Shown here piece after piece: positions 1-10,605 of a DNA stretch of 64,000 bases (positions are counted from its first letter, which is position 1; each line of letters opens with the position of its first letter). The stretch lies in the NCBI GenBank assembly GCA_026874595.1, contig CM049307.1, positions 25,950,362 to 26,014,361 of the forward strand. Reading direction: 5' to 3'. This DNA comes from Sipunculus nudus. Lineage: Eukaryota; Annelida; Sipuncula; Golfingiida; Sipunculidae. The notes below the pieces were generated by a model, which searched no databases, had not been told where the DNA came from, and worked only from the letters and a program-made list of their open reading frames with translations. A program made the translations under genes and the position numbers.

Positions 1-2882
1 TTAAAAAATATTACTTGGCCGTTCCTTTTAATTTGAGAATTATACCACAGATACTGAGAAATTACGTCATCATATGTTTCAGGTTCACTATAGTTATAGA
101 TGCACCATGAGCGCAGAACATCATCCCAAAATTGAGAAGATCCACGCTCTAATTCTTTTCTATTTTCCACTGCTAAATTACAGTAAAACGATTGTTTGCC
201 GAGCTTATATTTGTTTACAGCTAACATTTTCCATGCATCGTTATCTGGTTTTGAAAGTAATCTATTCACCCAAGATATCTTAACTGCTGTATCATATGTA
301 TGCAAATGAACCATCCCGAGTCCTCCCTTATTTACTGGTGCAATTATTACATTTCTTTTAATCAGTTCCCTTCCCTTGCCCCATATAAATTTATAGAGCA
401 TTTTGTCGACTTGAATTATAATTTCTGAGGGAGGAGTTGGTAGGACTGACATTAAGTAGGTGAACTGAGAAATAATAAAACTTTTTATGATCACAACTCT
501 ACCGATAGGAGTTAGATTTCTCTGTGACCATAATGTTAAGGTTCTTTTGATTTTTTCCACAACTGGGAGAAAGTTAATATTTAAAATATTTTTCAAAGAA
601 GGTGTAATAGAAACCCCAAGTAAGTTTATCGGTCCATCAGTCCATGAAAGTCCCAACTTTTCAACAAAATGTTTTTCTACATACTTTCCTCTGTTCATGG
701 GCATAACAACAGTTTTGTCTTTATTAATTTTTAATCCTGAAATTGTTTTGAATTCGTGGAAAATATCCATCACTTTATCGATACTTTTTACATCTTGGAT
801 GAAGAGGGCTGTGTCATCAGCATACTGAGTTATTTTATAAGTTTTATTTTCAACCTGAATACCTTTAATATCTTGAGTTGATCTTATCGCCTCAGCTAAA
901 ATTTCTACACTTAATACAAAAAGATATGGAGAAAGTGGACAGCCCTGTCGTACCCCCCTTGTAACTGGAAAAAAATCTGAATTGAAGCCATTATTTAATA
1001 TACAACTGTTTATATTGTTATAAAGAGTTTTTACCATTGTTATAATGCTAGAATTAAATTTCATTGTCTCTAAAGACTTGTAAATAAAATCCCATTCTAA
1101 AAAATCAAAAGCTTTTTCATAATCGATTGCCATTAAAAATGCCTTTTTATCATTATTACAACTGTGATCAATTAGTGTTAAAGTTTTATTAATATTTTCT
1201 CCAATGAATCTTTCATTTATAAATCCTGTTTGGTCTTCATGAATTAATTCTGAAATTACTTGTTTTATCCTATTCGCTATAGTTTTTGCAATTATTTTAT
1301 AATCCGTGTTGAGCAAAGTTAATGGTCTCCAATTTTTTAAATATTGATGATCTTTTCCTTTTTTCGGAAGCAACGTGATAATGCCTTGTCTTTGTGTAAA
1401 TGATAAATTTCCGATTTGAAAACTATACCTGATACTATCTAAAAGATATTTCCGTAAATCCTGCCAGAAAAACTTGTAAAATTCTGCCGGAAGTCCATCA
1501 CTTCCGGGTGTCTTTCCATTTTTTAGCGATTTTAAGCTGTCAAGTAATTCTTGTTCTGTGAGATAGTCTGGCCAAGATTGTTCAGGTATACTTCTAACTT
1601 GTATATTGTGTTTATTTATGAATTCCCTAAGTTTGTCTATATCATGCGACGGGTCTGATTTGTAAAGTTTTTCAAAGAATGATTTCTCCGATTTTAATAT
1701 TTCTGATTTATCTTTGACGATGTCACCATTTACGTTGAGTTTATTAATAATTTTCTTATTATAATTACGTTTTTCCAAATTCAAAAAATATTTTGTGGAT
1801 TTTTCGCCCTCCTCTAACCATCTGGCTTTGCTCCTTACCATGGCACCCTTTGTTTTATCTTCAATGAGTTTGTTCAACTTATCTTCGCTTTCTTTAATTT
1901 TTTTATCATTATCTTCTTGATTTATTAAGTTTTTTCTTAAAAATTCTAAGTCTTTCTCTATATTTGTTATCTCATCCCTTATAGTTTTTTGTCGTATTTT
2001 ACTGTGGCATATACAGGTTCTTCTTATGGTCATTTTAATTGTTTCCCACAGTAATGACGGGTCTGTTCCTTTATTATCAGTTACTGTGTCAGATATACAC
2101 GTCTTTATTTTACTCACAAGCTCCGTATCGTTAAGTAATGATGTGTTAAGTTTCCAAAATCCTGGACCACGTTTATTCTGTTGGGTTTTAATACTTATAT
2201 CTATCGCTGAATGATCACTTTTATACCCCGTTATTATATTTGACGTTTTAACTGATTCTAATAATCCTCTTGAAAGTAAGAAAAAATCTATTCTACTGGC
2301 TGTAAAAAACGGATTAGAACGTGACCATGTGTATTGTTTTCTTTTAGGATTAAGGTACCGCCAAATATCTATAAAATCTAATTCATCAACCCATTCATTT
2401 ATTAGTGTAGAAACTCGGTTTGGCCGAGTGTCAGATATATTTGTTTTATCAAGGCTAGGTTTAAGAACTATATTCCAGTCTCCGCCTAGTAAATTATTCT
2501 CGTTACTTTTGCTCTCAATTTGATTAAAGATTTTAGAAAAAAACAGTTCATTTGGTGTATTCGGACCATATATATTGCTTAGGTTTAATCTCACATCATC
2601 TATAGTTATATCAAGTACAATAATTCTCCCTTCCTCATCCTTAAATATATCATGTATTTCATGTGATAAATTGTTCTTTATTAGTATCGCTACTCCCCTA
2701 GAATTGTGACTTCCATGATTGAATATTACTTTATGTCCCCATTCGGATCTCCATTGAACTGCAGTTTCTGCTGAACTGTGAGTTTCTTGCAACAAAATTA
2801 TATCGTGTTTTTTATTCTGGAACCAGTAGAACAGTTGCCTTCGTTTAGCAGTATTTCTAAGACCTCTAACATTAAGTGACAT
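1..2882 (-). CDS. LINE endonuclease-reverse transcriptase (L1/Tx1-like ORF2), 3' end outside window
   Basis: Non-LTR retrotransposon polyprotein that nicks target DNA and reverse-transcribes its own RNA. Read on the minus strand from the ATG at 2882, 960 codons stay open with no stop or frameshift to the left edge. An N-terminal APE-type endonuclease shows QETHSS (about residue 30), NIYGPN (about 105), GGDWN (about 132), RIDFFLLS and SDHSAID (about 225). A reverse transcriptase follows with GKTPGSDGLPAEFYK (about 460), DQTGF, YEKAFDFLEWDF (about 590), GVRQGCPLSPYLF (about 645) and the catalytic YADDTAL (about 686). The wording NTDYKIIAK and DQTGFINERF is typical of the L1/Tx1 group. An in-frame ATG at 2900 is an alternative start; a TGA at 2927-2925 closes the frame upstream. 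All visible catalytic motifs are intact, suggesting a young copy. Family assignment is by motif, not search. Confidence 0.93.
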   Translation of the reverse strand, partial: MSLNVRGLRNTAKRRQLFYWFQNKKHDIILLQETHSSAETAVQWRSEWGHKVIFNHGSHNSRGVAILIKNNLSHEIHDIFKDEEGRIIVLDITIDDVRLNLSNIYGPNTPNELFFSKIFNQIESKSNENNLLGGDWNIVLKPSLDKTNISDTRPNRVSTLINEWVDELDFIDIWRYLNPKRKQYTWSRSNPFFTASRIDFFLLSRGLLESVKTSNIITGYKSDHSAIDISIKTQQNKRGPGFWKLNTSLLNDTELVSKIKTCISDTVTDNKGTDPSLLWETIKMTIRRTCICHSKIRQKTIRDEITNIEKDLEFLRKNLINQEDNDKKIKESEDKLNKLIEDKTKGAMVRSKARWLEEGEKSTKYFLNLEKRNYNKKIINKLNVNGDIVKDKSEILKSEKSFFEKLYKSDPSHDIDKLREFINKHNIQVRSIPEQSWPDYLTEQELLDSLKSLKNGKTPGSDGLPAEFYKFFWQDLRKYLLDSIRYSFQIGNLSFTQRQGIITLLPKKGKDHQYLKNWRPLTLLNTDYKIIAKTIANRIKQVISELIHEDQTGFINERFIGENINKTLTLIDHSCNNDKKAFLMAIDYEKAFDFLEWDFIYKSLETMKFNSSIITMVKTLYNNINSCILNNGFNSDFFPVTRGVRQGCPLSPYLFVLSVEILAEAIRSTQDIKGIQVENKTYKITQYADDTALFIQDVKSIDKVMDIFHEFKTISGLKINKDKTVVMPMNRGKYVEKHFVEKLGLSWTDGPINLLGVSITPSLKNILNINFLPVVEKIKRTLTLWSQRNLTPIGRVVIIKSFIISQFTYLMSVLPTPPSEIIIQVDKMLYKFIWGKGRELIKRNVIIAPVNKGGLGMVHLHTYDTAVKISWVNRLLSKPDNDAWKMLAVNKYKLGKQSFYCNLAVENRKELERGSSQFWDDVLRSWCIYNYSEPETYDDVISQYLWYNSQIKRNGQVIFF

Positions 2883-2887
2883 TATGT

Positions 2888-3403
2888 TTACAACACACAT
2901 AAAATTATGTAATCGAGAATGGTTTCATTTATATTTCTCAAAGTTATTAAAATGATTTTACCGATAACATACATTTCTGCCACCCTGCACCACAGTGATA
3001 TTTCATATAACAATATAATAGAATAATTTGGACGTGTTGGTGATGTAGAGGTGTCTGACATTAAGTTCAACCCATCGGTGACACGGGTATTTGGTTGCTG
3101 TCCTTGTGTAACGCGCAGACACTCTAGTGTTGAAATAAACAAAAGTTTAACTGTTTGTTTTACAGCAAATGAATACAGTAACATCAGCCATAATCGCAAT
3201 ATTAATGTATACTTATCTTTCCCAGAATACGCTAAACTTGAATGGAAACAATACATACTTACAAATGTAACAGAAGTACCAGCACACAATACACACGCCA
3301 ACAAGCTGGCGCTAAAAAGAGTAGCAATGTTCGGTACAGACCAACTAACAAAACAATGTGGGGCCAACACGGGCCCCGCTGGTAGAATTTTCATTCTTGT
3401 CAT
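2888..3403 (-). other. 171-codon open frame just upstream of the LINE ORF
   Basis: An ATG-initiated frame that ends with TAA at 2890-2888, only a few bases before the EN-RT start at 2882. It is fairly hydrophobic and rich in Leu, Ile, Val and Ser. It shows no CCHC knuckle, RRM, coiled coil or other domain I recognise. It sits where ORF1 of a two-ORF LINE would sit, but it may equally be a chance opening in the 5' UTR. Confidence 0.25.
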
Positions 3404-3419
3404 GCAAGGAGACCCATGA

Positions 3420-3810
3420 AAAGTGTCTGTGGAAACCTGAAATTAGGTCTCTGTTACCAATATCCTTCAAGTTATAGGACTCAGAGGTATCCCTTAGAAT
3501 AATGGAAAATTTGATACAAAAGCTTAAGTATCTAAACAACAAATGCAGAGATCACCATGATTCTTTGCATGGATACTGGTGTTTTTATTAGTTTCTGCAG
3601 ACTGGTGGAGCCACCTGTATTTTTTTTTAAAGTTTACGCATTTTTTCTCTATTTTTGAGATATATGAAAACAGACACAATCTTGGCCTGTTGGTTAATCT
3701 GTTTGATGCTTCAGTTGAATGGGTATATACTACCATTTATATGATAAAATTTCCTTTTTCGAATCTCTTCCCAGTCAGATGAGCGTCATGACCCATGTGT
3801 CACTTGTTAG
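3420..3810. repeat. Diverged, truncated copy of the mollusc-type repeat also at 40-42 kb
   Basis: The 19-base string at 3431-3449 (GGAAACCTGAAATTAGGTC) recurs exactly inside the array near 41.4 kb. The right end at 3778-3810 carries GAGCGTCATGACCC then GTCACTTGTT, the same terminal module as 42125-42153. The middle is heavily diverged, so this looks like an old shortened copy. Confidence 0.6.
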
Positions 3811-6369
3811 TTTTAATTTATAAACACACGGTGTTACATTATTAAGAATTAACCTGTCCATTAACAAACAGCCTTCGGTATCAGCAGTACGTTCGTTTTG
3901 AATGCTAAGTTATGTATAAAACATATCTTGATAAATTTAAGCAGATTTGCTATAAAGTATCATGTTTAACATTAAAGTTGTTTGCGTCTGATTAGTTTGG
4001 TTTCCTGATTCAACACCGATTGCACGAGAACGGTCACCACGTGTCCTTAATCGTTTCGAAGTTTTCTTGGATCTGTGTTGTCCCTCAGTCAAAGGAGGTT
4101 ATGTTTTCATTATTAATTGTTTGTTGTTTGTTTGATGCTTTGTTTGTTTGGGCGTTATTGTTTTTGTAGAAGAAGGATGGATGTCGCGTAGTGTTCACTT
4201 GCTATAGTTTTTTTTTGTTCCGTTACTGCAAAGAAAAAAGGCGCAGATGCAGAAATTTAATATGCAAAACAGAAAAGGTAGGCAAAGATATTCGCCTGCA
4301 TGCATAAACATTTGGTGTAACACTTAATACATTCAAAAGGGGATATATTTGGGACCGGCCTTTGTAGTGAATTGGTGAATGCCAATAATTCTGCCACTGT
4401 TTATTGTTAATAATACCACTGTTCTTAATATTCTAATAAACATATAATATACTTACGTTCTACAAAGCTCAAACATTTAGAATTAACGAACGCATTCCTC
4501 AGGGTCACATGTACGCAATTGTAGCTGTAGGTAAAATGCAGCCATATTTTTTACGTAATGCAATTTGACAGAGTTTCACGTACGACATAGGGTGCATATC
4601 GATACGAGAATGGTGGATGTCGACAGTTCATCTCTTTCTGACTAAGCCCTATACCTATAAGTAAAACAACGTTAACAACGTTAAATTATGTTCGAATGCA
4701 CCGACATTTATTTATTTATATGGTATATCATCGGTTAAAGCCGATGGTCTTGAGGATTGCTGTTAGACCTTAAAAAGATGTCTGTGTATGGTTCAACGCG
4801 GGGGTGTAGGTTGACGTAGCTGCATACCATCAAGTCAGGTAGTTCAATTATTCTTCGCTGACCATAAAAAAATGAACGATTTTAGACCGGTATTGATAAA
4901 CCTTCCATACCTGTATGCTAAACTTTGAGGAAAGAACCACAAATAAATAGCCCACATTGTGGGCAGTGTGTTTTGTACTATAATTTATAGAACATATATA
5001 GAACAACGCTTGTTATAAAAGATGTTTGCGTATAGCTTCCTGTGGGGGTGTAGGATAACGGTCGTAGCCTTATGCATTGGAGTGGCGTCATCTTATAATC
5101 CTACGGTGACGTAAATAATTAATGTTATGGACCGATGTCTATATGTCTAGTAAGCAAATGGTTTCAATGCAATATTTTGGCAGTTAGAGATTTATTTTAA
5201 AAGGGAAGAAGCTATGTTTCGTCTTAACTAAACATGCTTTATAGGTGATTGGGCCCCTTTAAAAATAAATTTGTGACATTCGTTTGTTAAATATCATATA
5301 TATAAACTTTGAGGATAATAAAAGCATATTTTAAAACTATATAAACTGGAAATATTGGCATATTCAGTGTCTTTTTACATTGATTCGTAAGGGTAAATCT
5401 AAGAATTAAAGATAAAACTGTACATTTGCTTCTTCATATAATTTTGAAAACCCACTTAATATTCATATAAAAAACTGTCCGCCTCTTTCTCCCAATAACA
5501 TTTAGGATAACCTCCCGATATTTGGTAGACTTATGTTCACTGGAATGGTATATTTCAAATGTAAAAAAAATGAAAGGGTAAGTTTCCGAAATACTGCCGA
5601 TTCACGTATGAGTAATGTTGGACTGCCCAATGGCAGGCAAATCAGACATACGATAGCACCGTCTAGTGAGTTGGTGACGTCTAACCTCGGGAGGCTAGAG
5701 TTGTGTCAACCCCAGGAATCAAAGTCACATGATATATTACCCAAGAAGTGATGATAGACTGGTATCCTGCTCTATTATGGCCCTCAGCCAAGCATACAGA
5801 CAGGCGTACAAGGCCATCTTAAGTACTCCTAGTTGCAACTCCTGACTTACCTATAGACTGGTTCCAACTTCAGTCTGCACGCTCATACCGGTTATCATGG
5901 ACGTTCACGCGACCCTGGTTGATTATCCGTAAAGCATTCTTATAAAATAACTTTCTTTAGTTATTTCTAGTTTTCAAATATTGAGAAATGAGTTGTTGCA
6001 CAAAAATTGAATGATGGATGCATAGATAATACGATATACTGAATCTTTGATTTTCCACTGTACGTAGCAGTGATTAATTATTAATATCTATTAATCTAAT
6101 CTTTAATGTCACATTTAATATACAGCCAACTTTTGGAAACTTATTTGAGCAAACGAAATGATATTTTTATCACATATAATATATACTTGAGTTGGTACCA
6201 GTCTGCCAAGGGTACATAAGATGGTGTTATACGCCCGTCTCTATGATTGGCCTAGAGCAGCGGTGCATGAATAGAGCGGGGTACAAGTCTAGAAGTGATG
6301 ACCACAAAACGCTCAGTGTTGCTGATGTTAGCATGTTGGCAAGATGATAAAATGGGTACATGGTAAAAC

Positions 6370-6370
<1 letters not shown>
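3811..6370. other. Intergenic, no gene seen
   Basis: AT-rich sequence with stops in all frames. A short piece at about 4095-4160 (GGAGGTTATGTTTTC followed by TTTGTTTG repeats) resembles the start of the dispersed repeat at 28.4 kb. Two diverged direct repeats of about 60 bp at 4771-4830 and 5018-5080 share AAAAGATGT and GGGGGTGTAGG. A 72-codon frame at 5533-5751 has no recognisable domain. Confidence 0.6.

Positions 6371-6416
<46 letters not shown>
6371..6416. repeat. (AT)n microsatellite
   Basis: About 46 bp of uninterrupted AT dinucleotide just left of the inverted-repeat element that begins at about 6443. Confidence 0.97.
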
Positions 6417-6419
<3 letters not shown>

Positions 6420-6442
6420 ATATGTATCTTCTATAGTAAAAC

Positions 6443-9424
6443 AAACTTTTAAGTAGGGTTTTCACGGGACACTCAAATGATTTGCAAAGGACGCGAATGT
6501 AGAAAAATGGCAACGTAAAAAAATCGGAGAAATGTTTTCTCCGAATATGTTGCGACATTGGAGCCGTAAACCATCCTTGCGCATTCTTGTGCGTTGTTCT
6601 CACAACGTATCTGCGAATGTCGCGTGAAGCATTGCGAACTCTGCCCAGTCCATGAACACGTAGAACAAGCGTCTAAAATACGAACAACACAAATGTCGGA
6701 CATATCTCTGGCGACATCCGGGCACATATGCGAACTTTATGATCTGACAAACTACGCTTCCTTCGCGAGACATGCGAGAGACACACTTTAAATAAAAATG
6801 GGCTTAGACATGTCTTAATTAAATACCCCTAAATGGAACACTTAGAAGACACGTCTAGTGTCTTTAGGGAAGACACGTCTGGTGTCTTCTGGGAAGACAC
6901 CAATGTCTTCTTTAAAGGCTTTACCAGGGGGTTATTTAAGACACCAGGGTATTGGCTTAGCGACATGTCTAGGGTATTTAACGGTGCCTTGAAGACATGT
7001 CTAGGGTTTTTAAAACTGATTTGAGTACATGTACGGGTTAGACATGTGTTGTGTACACCCAATGTTAACTTCTGCATAGGAAATTCACCGAGCACGGAAA
7101 TGTTAGTATAACAAACTTTTGCAGCCATCATCGGGTGGAAGATTTATGGTCATCGTTATGTGGATACAGCTATGAATAAATACAACATAATACGTTAATA
7201 CATTTACAAATTTATTGTGATCCCAAAAATTAATATACATTTACAAATAACTGTTGCTATAAGTACATTGACAACTAAAAAGGTATTCTGAAATCCACAA
7301 TAGCATAATACATATAAAGCAAGTTATTCTAAATATTCAATCACTACTACTGCAATTTTGGCATTTAGCACAGTACTGTTGTGGTGCAAAATATTAAAAA
7401 ATATACATTTATTAATAATGATGCCATTAGAACTGATTAATAAAAAAAATATTCTGATATCCACTTTAGCTCAAGACATGTAAAACAATATATACTTAAA
7501 TGCAACCTTCAGGTTTGGTGGAAAGATATTGAAAATGCAAAATTCTGGCATGAGAGATGGCCAAGAGAAAAAAAAGATGAATTGGTTCAGCCAGTTTCAT
7601 GTGCGAGAAAACAGAGAATGAATAATTAAATTTAATGAAAATTTTTGAAACGGATATCCTTAAATTTCCGAATTTTGCTAATAACTTTTAATTTTTACTT
7701 TCCTGCTATTTCTCATGCCTGAATGTTGAAATAAATGTGTATTTATTTCTGCATTTTCAATATCATTCCATCAAGTCTGAACTTTAATTTAATGCATTAT
7801 AATGTTTTGAAAAATCAATGATGTTTTTCAAAACAAAGGGCTGGATTGCCCCAAGATCTGAGAGTAGATCTTGGGATAATCTAGTTCACAGATATAGAAG
7901 AGCATGTAGTAGCCTGTGCTACTAGTACTATGTTACACATATTGAATATTTGAGTCCCGTCGGTTGTAGTGGCTCCCTGAAAAATGTTGCCTTGGTCATC
8001 GAGGAAGACCGTTAGCCGTAGAGCTTCCCCGGCTTGCAGCTTAAGGTGTTGCCTCAGGTCAATCTTAGTCACTGCCTGACTGAAAGAAACATTTACATAT
8101 ACATATCAAATGTAAAATGTAGTTTATGGCCTCACACATACACAAAATTAATATCTCAATCAACATGTTAGCCCTTCGATTAGAACTTTAATCTACTTTC
8201 GGCTGGAATCATAAAGTAAACTATGCATTTACATGAAAATGACTAGATTTTCAGTCCATTTAAATATGGAACAACACTCGACTGACCATCATGGCTGGAC
8301 TTTGTAGCGTGGACAGATCACAGGTCCGCATCATGCAGTGGCTAAATGTTATTAAACAAGGCTACAACACAAGATGATACTCCCTCTAAACACTAAAAAG
8401 TCAGTAAAAATGGTGCTTACCATTTTGGCGTCGACCTTAATCAGTAGGAGGAAAATGTATTCAAAATAAGCATCAGCAATGACTGTGTGTCCAGAAACAA
8501 CTGTCGGCTGTGGAATTTAGGTCAAATGTCACCCAAACATGTGTTCCACGCAGCCCTGTAATGGCTGGACAACATCGGGTGGTATGACCTCAGCAGACCC
8601 GCGAGCAGTGGCAAAAACCCCAGCGTTTATCTCGGTGTCTTCTCAGCAGGCCCAAGAAGACGTCGGTGTATTGAATTCAGTTTTTTATTTGCTGCCCGTG
8701 TTTTAGTAAATGATCACTGTAAAATGATGATGTAAGACCATTTAAAATGCATGGGTAGCTAAACAAATAGTGAAAGCCAATAAAATGCTGGGGATATTTT
8801 TAAAAGTTTCAGATGAAAAGGATTTTTTTTTTCAGTAGACCTGTAGAGGCAACTTTTATAGTTGGTCTTACCTTAGTATGTAGCAATTAATTTTTCTAAC
8901 AACAAAACTTCTTATAAAATGGCCCAATCCACAAGAAACACTTACAGATGTGTACTTTGCTTGGGAAACCATTATTATAAACTTATTTAAGACATGTCAA
9001 TTAAAGACGCGACTAGTGTCTACTGATAGACGCTGGTGTCTTTATGATAGACACGTGTGTTTACTGGCATCATCCATATACACCCATGTCTTCTTAGAAG
9101 ACACTGGTGTATTATATAAATACCCCTGTGTTTCATGTAAATACCCTAGACATGTCTTATTTATTTACAGTGCATTCTCCAAACTGTTGGAGATTGCGAA
9201 CATCACGTACACCGTGTGTAGGTCGTGCGCATATGACGAAGCTTTTTTGACCCTACGAGAGCAAATCATGACTTGGGATGTTGGAAACGTTCGCAAGAAT
9301 TTTTTGCGCATGTTTCGCTAACGTTTTAGCCTAAAATACGAATGTTGGACTTTGCAATTTTTTTTTCGACATTCGCATCTTTCCCAAATCGTTCATGTGC
9401 CCCCTGTAAAACCCACCTTTATTT
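6443..9424. mobile_element. Candidate 3-kb DNA element with long inverted arms
   Basis: The left arm (6443 to about 7030) and the reverse complement of the right arm (9424 back to about 8980) share a colinear layout. Both have GGGTTTT near the tip, ATGATTTG/ACGATTTG, then GCGAATGT, then several hundred bases later AGACATGTCT and AAATACCCCT-like blocks followed by alternating GACAC/GTGTC motifs. The outer 60 bp are roughly three-quarters identical by eye. The direct repeat GTAAAAC flanks both ends (6436-6442 and 9425-9431) and is a plausible 7-8 bp target duplication, as in hAT or Mutator-type elements. No transposase frame is present, so it would be non-autonomous. Boundaries are inferred. 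Confidence 0.6.
7881..8507 (-). CDS. Two exon-like segments of an unrecognised gene, inside the inverted-repeat element
   Basis: Exon A is 8507-8421: acceptor CACAG just before 8507, 29 codons in phase 0, beginning PTVVSGHTVIADAYFEY, then donor GTAAGC. Exon B is 8075-7881: acceptor TTTCAGTCAG, phase 0, 64 codons containing KIDLRQHLKLQAGEALRL and TVFLDDQGNIFQGATTT, then TAG. A 345-bp intron would separate them, and ATTAAA lies about 90 nt past the stop (minus strand of 7793-7788). The joined 93 residues look coding-like: mixed composition, alternating hydrophobic strands and consistent phase. I do not recognise the family. No upstream exon with matching phase was found, so this may be a 3' gene fragment captured by the element, or the 3' end of a host gene. 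Confidence 0.4.
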
Positions 9425-9431
9425 GTAAAAC

Positions 9432-10560
9432 GTGGCTTGGTGGAATCGAAAAAATTAACCAGCATAACATAGGCCAAGGTCTTCCATATAAAATTTGTTA
9501 AACAATTTTTTATACAAATTTTAAATTTTTGAAAAAGATTACCTTAATACAGGGACATATTAAGATTTTCAATCCTTACACAGAGGTTATACAGTACTCG
9601 TTCTAAATCTGCTTCGCTTTAACCGCTAGGTTGTACAGCAAGAACATCCTGGTTTCACCACCAGGGCTGGCACAGAATTGTTATCAGACATACGAGATTA
9701 ATACATTATACAAACCTAAGTATCACATTGTGTATTCAGCTCCAAGTCTTTAACCCGCGACACCCCGCTTTTGTTGGTCTGATGGCACTGGGTTGTCGCT
9801 TTTTAAAACTTGGAACTGGATGCACAGTGCGATACCTCGCTCTCATTGGTCTGATTACAATTATTTTCCCTGTGTCAGCTCTGATGGCGAAACCCTGAGA
9901 ATCTTGCTATACCAAGTAGCGGTTATAACTAAGGAGGACTGGAACGACTTCTGCGTGTCACCGCTGTGTACAGGAGTGTTATCAATATAAGGAGTGTCTT
10001 CAATGAGGCATATTTGGTGAACAGGAAGTTAGGATGTAGATTCCTTATACGCATGTACATATATATTACATGTGTGTTTATGCTGGTGTGGAGAGGACAA
10101 TATTCCAAACTGCACCACTTCAAATTTGAAATGATTGGGCTAGATTGCTGACAAAACCCTTCCCAATCAATTTTATTTATAGATAGTGCTTACAACTAGA
10201 AATAAGATAAAACAAGAACTGGAAAGCACTCTTCTCATGGGACCGAAAGTAATAAATTACATCCAGTCCAAATAATATAAATAAGTTAATTTCCTTCGTT
10301 AAGTTGCCCCTTTGATAGTTATAGCAAATTAGATTTATTTCCATTTCCGGTGCTGAATTAGTCTGTATTTTTACTTACTGATCTGAGTTAATTTTCCCTT
10401 TGCGGCTACATTAATTGGTGTAAAATTAAACATTCTACCAATTAATACGGTCAGCAAGATTTGCCATCAGTCCTATAATAGTGAGAGGAAGTTACAGATG
10501 ACGCAATAGTTGATTATTTCTTTTAGCACAAATAATGCTTTTTTTCCATGACAAAATTTA
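9432..10560. other. Intergenic, no gene seen
   Basis: AT-rich with short chance frames only (about 65 codons at 9793-9990 and 9966-10151, overlapping and without motif). No repeat end or RNA gene recognised. Confidence 0.55.
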
Positions 10561-10605
10561 TGTTCATCACACATACCTGATCTGTTGATATAAGGTTCCG
10601 TAACA
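10561..10605 (+). repeat. 45-bp relic of the 3' end of the 13.6-kb LTR family
   Basis: Matches the last 45 bp of the solo LTR (about 14388-14432) with few differences: TGTTCATCACACATAC, GATCTGTT and GGTTCCGTAACA are shared in the same orientation. Nothing resembling the rest of the LTR precedes it, so it is a fragment rather than a partner 5' LTR. Confidence 0.75.

Larger units (their letters stand above)
1..3403 (-). mobile_element. LINE insertion, minus orientation, 3' end beyond left edge
   Basis: The mobile element that carries the EN-RT frame. Its 3' UTR, tail and target-site duplication lie outside the window. The 5' limit is uncertain: the coding frame begins at 2882-2900, and a GC-rich palindromic stretch at about 3360-3377 and the start of an unrelated repeat at about 3420 suggest the element stops near 3380-3420. 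No ORF1 with zinc knuckles, RRM or coiled coil is visible upstream. Confidence 0.7.
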
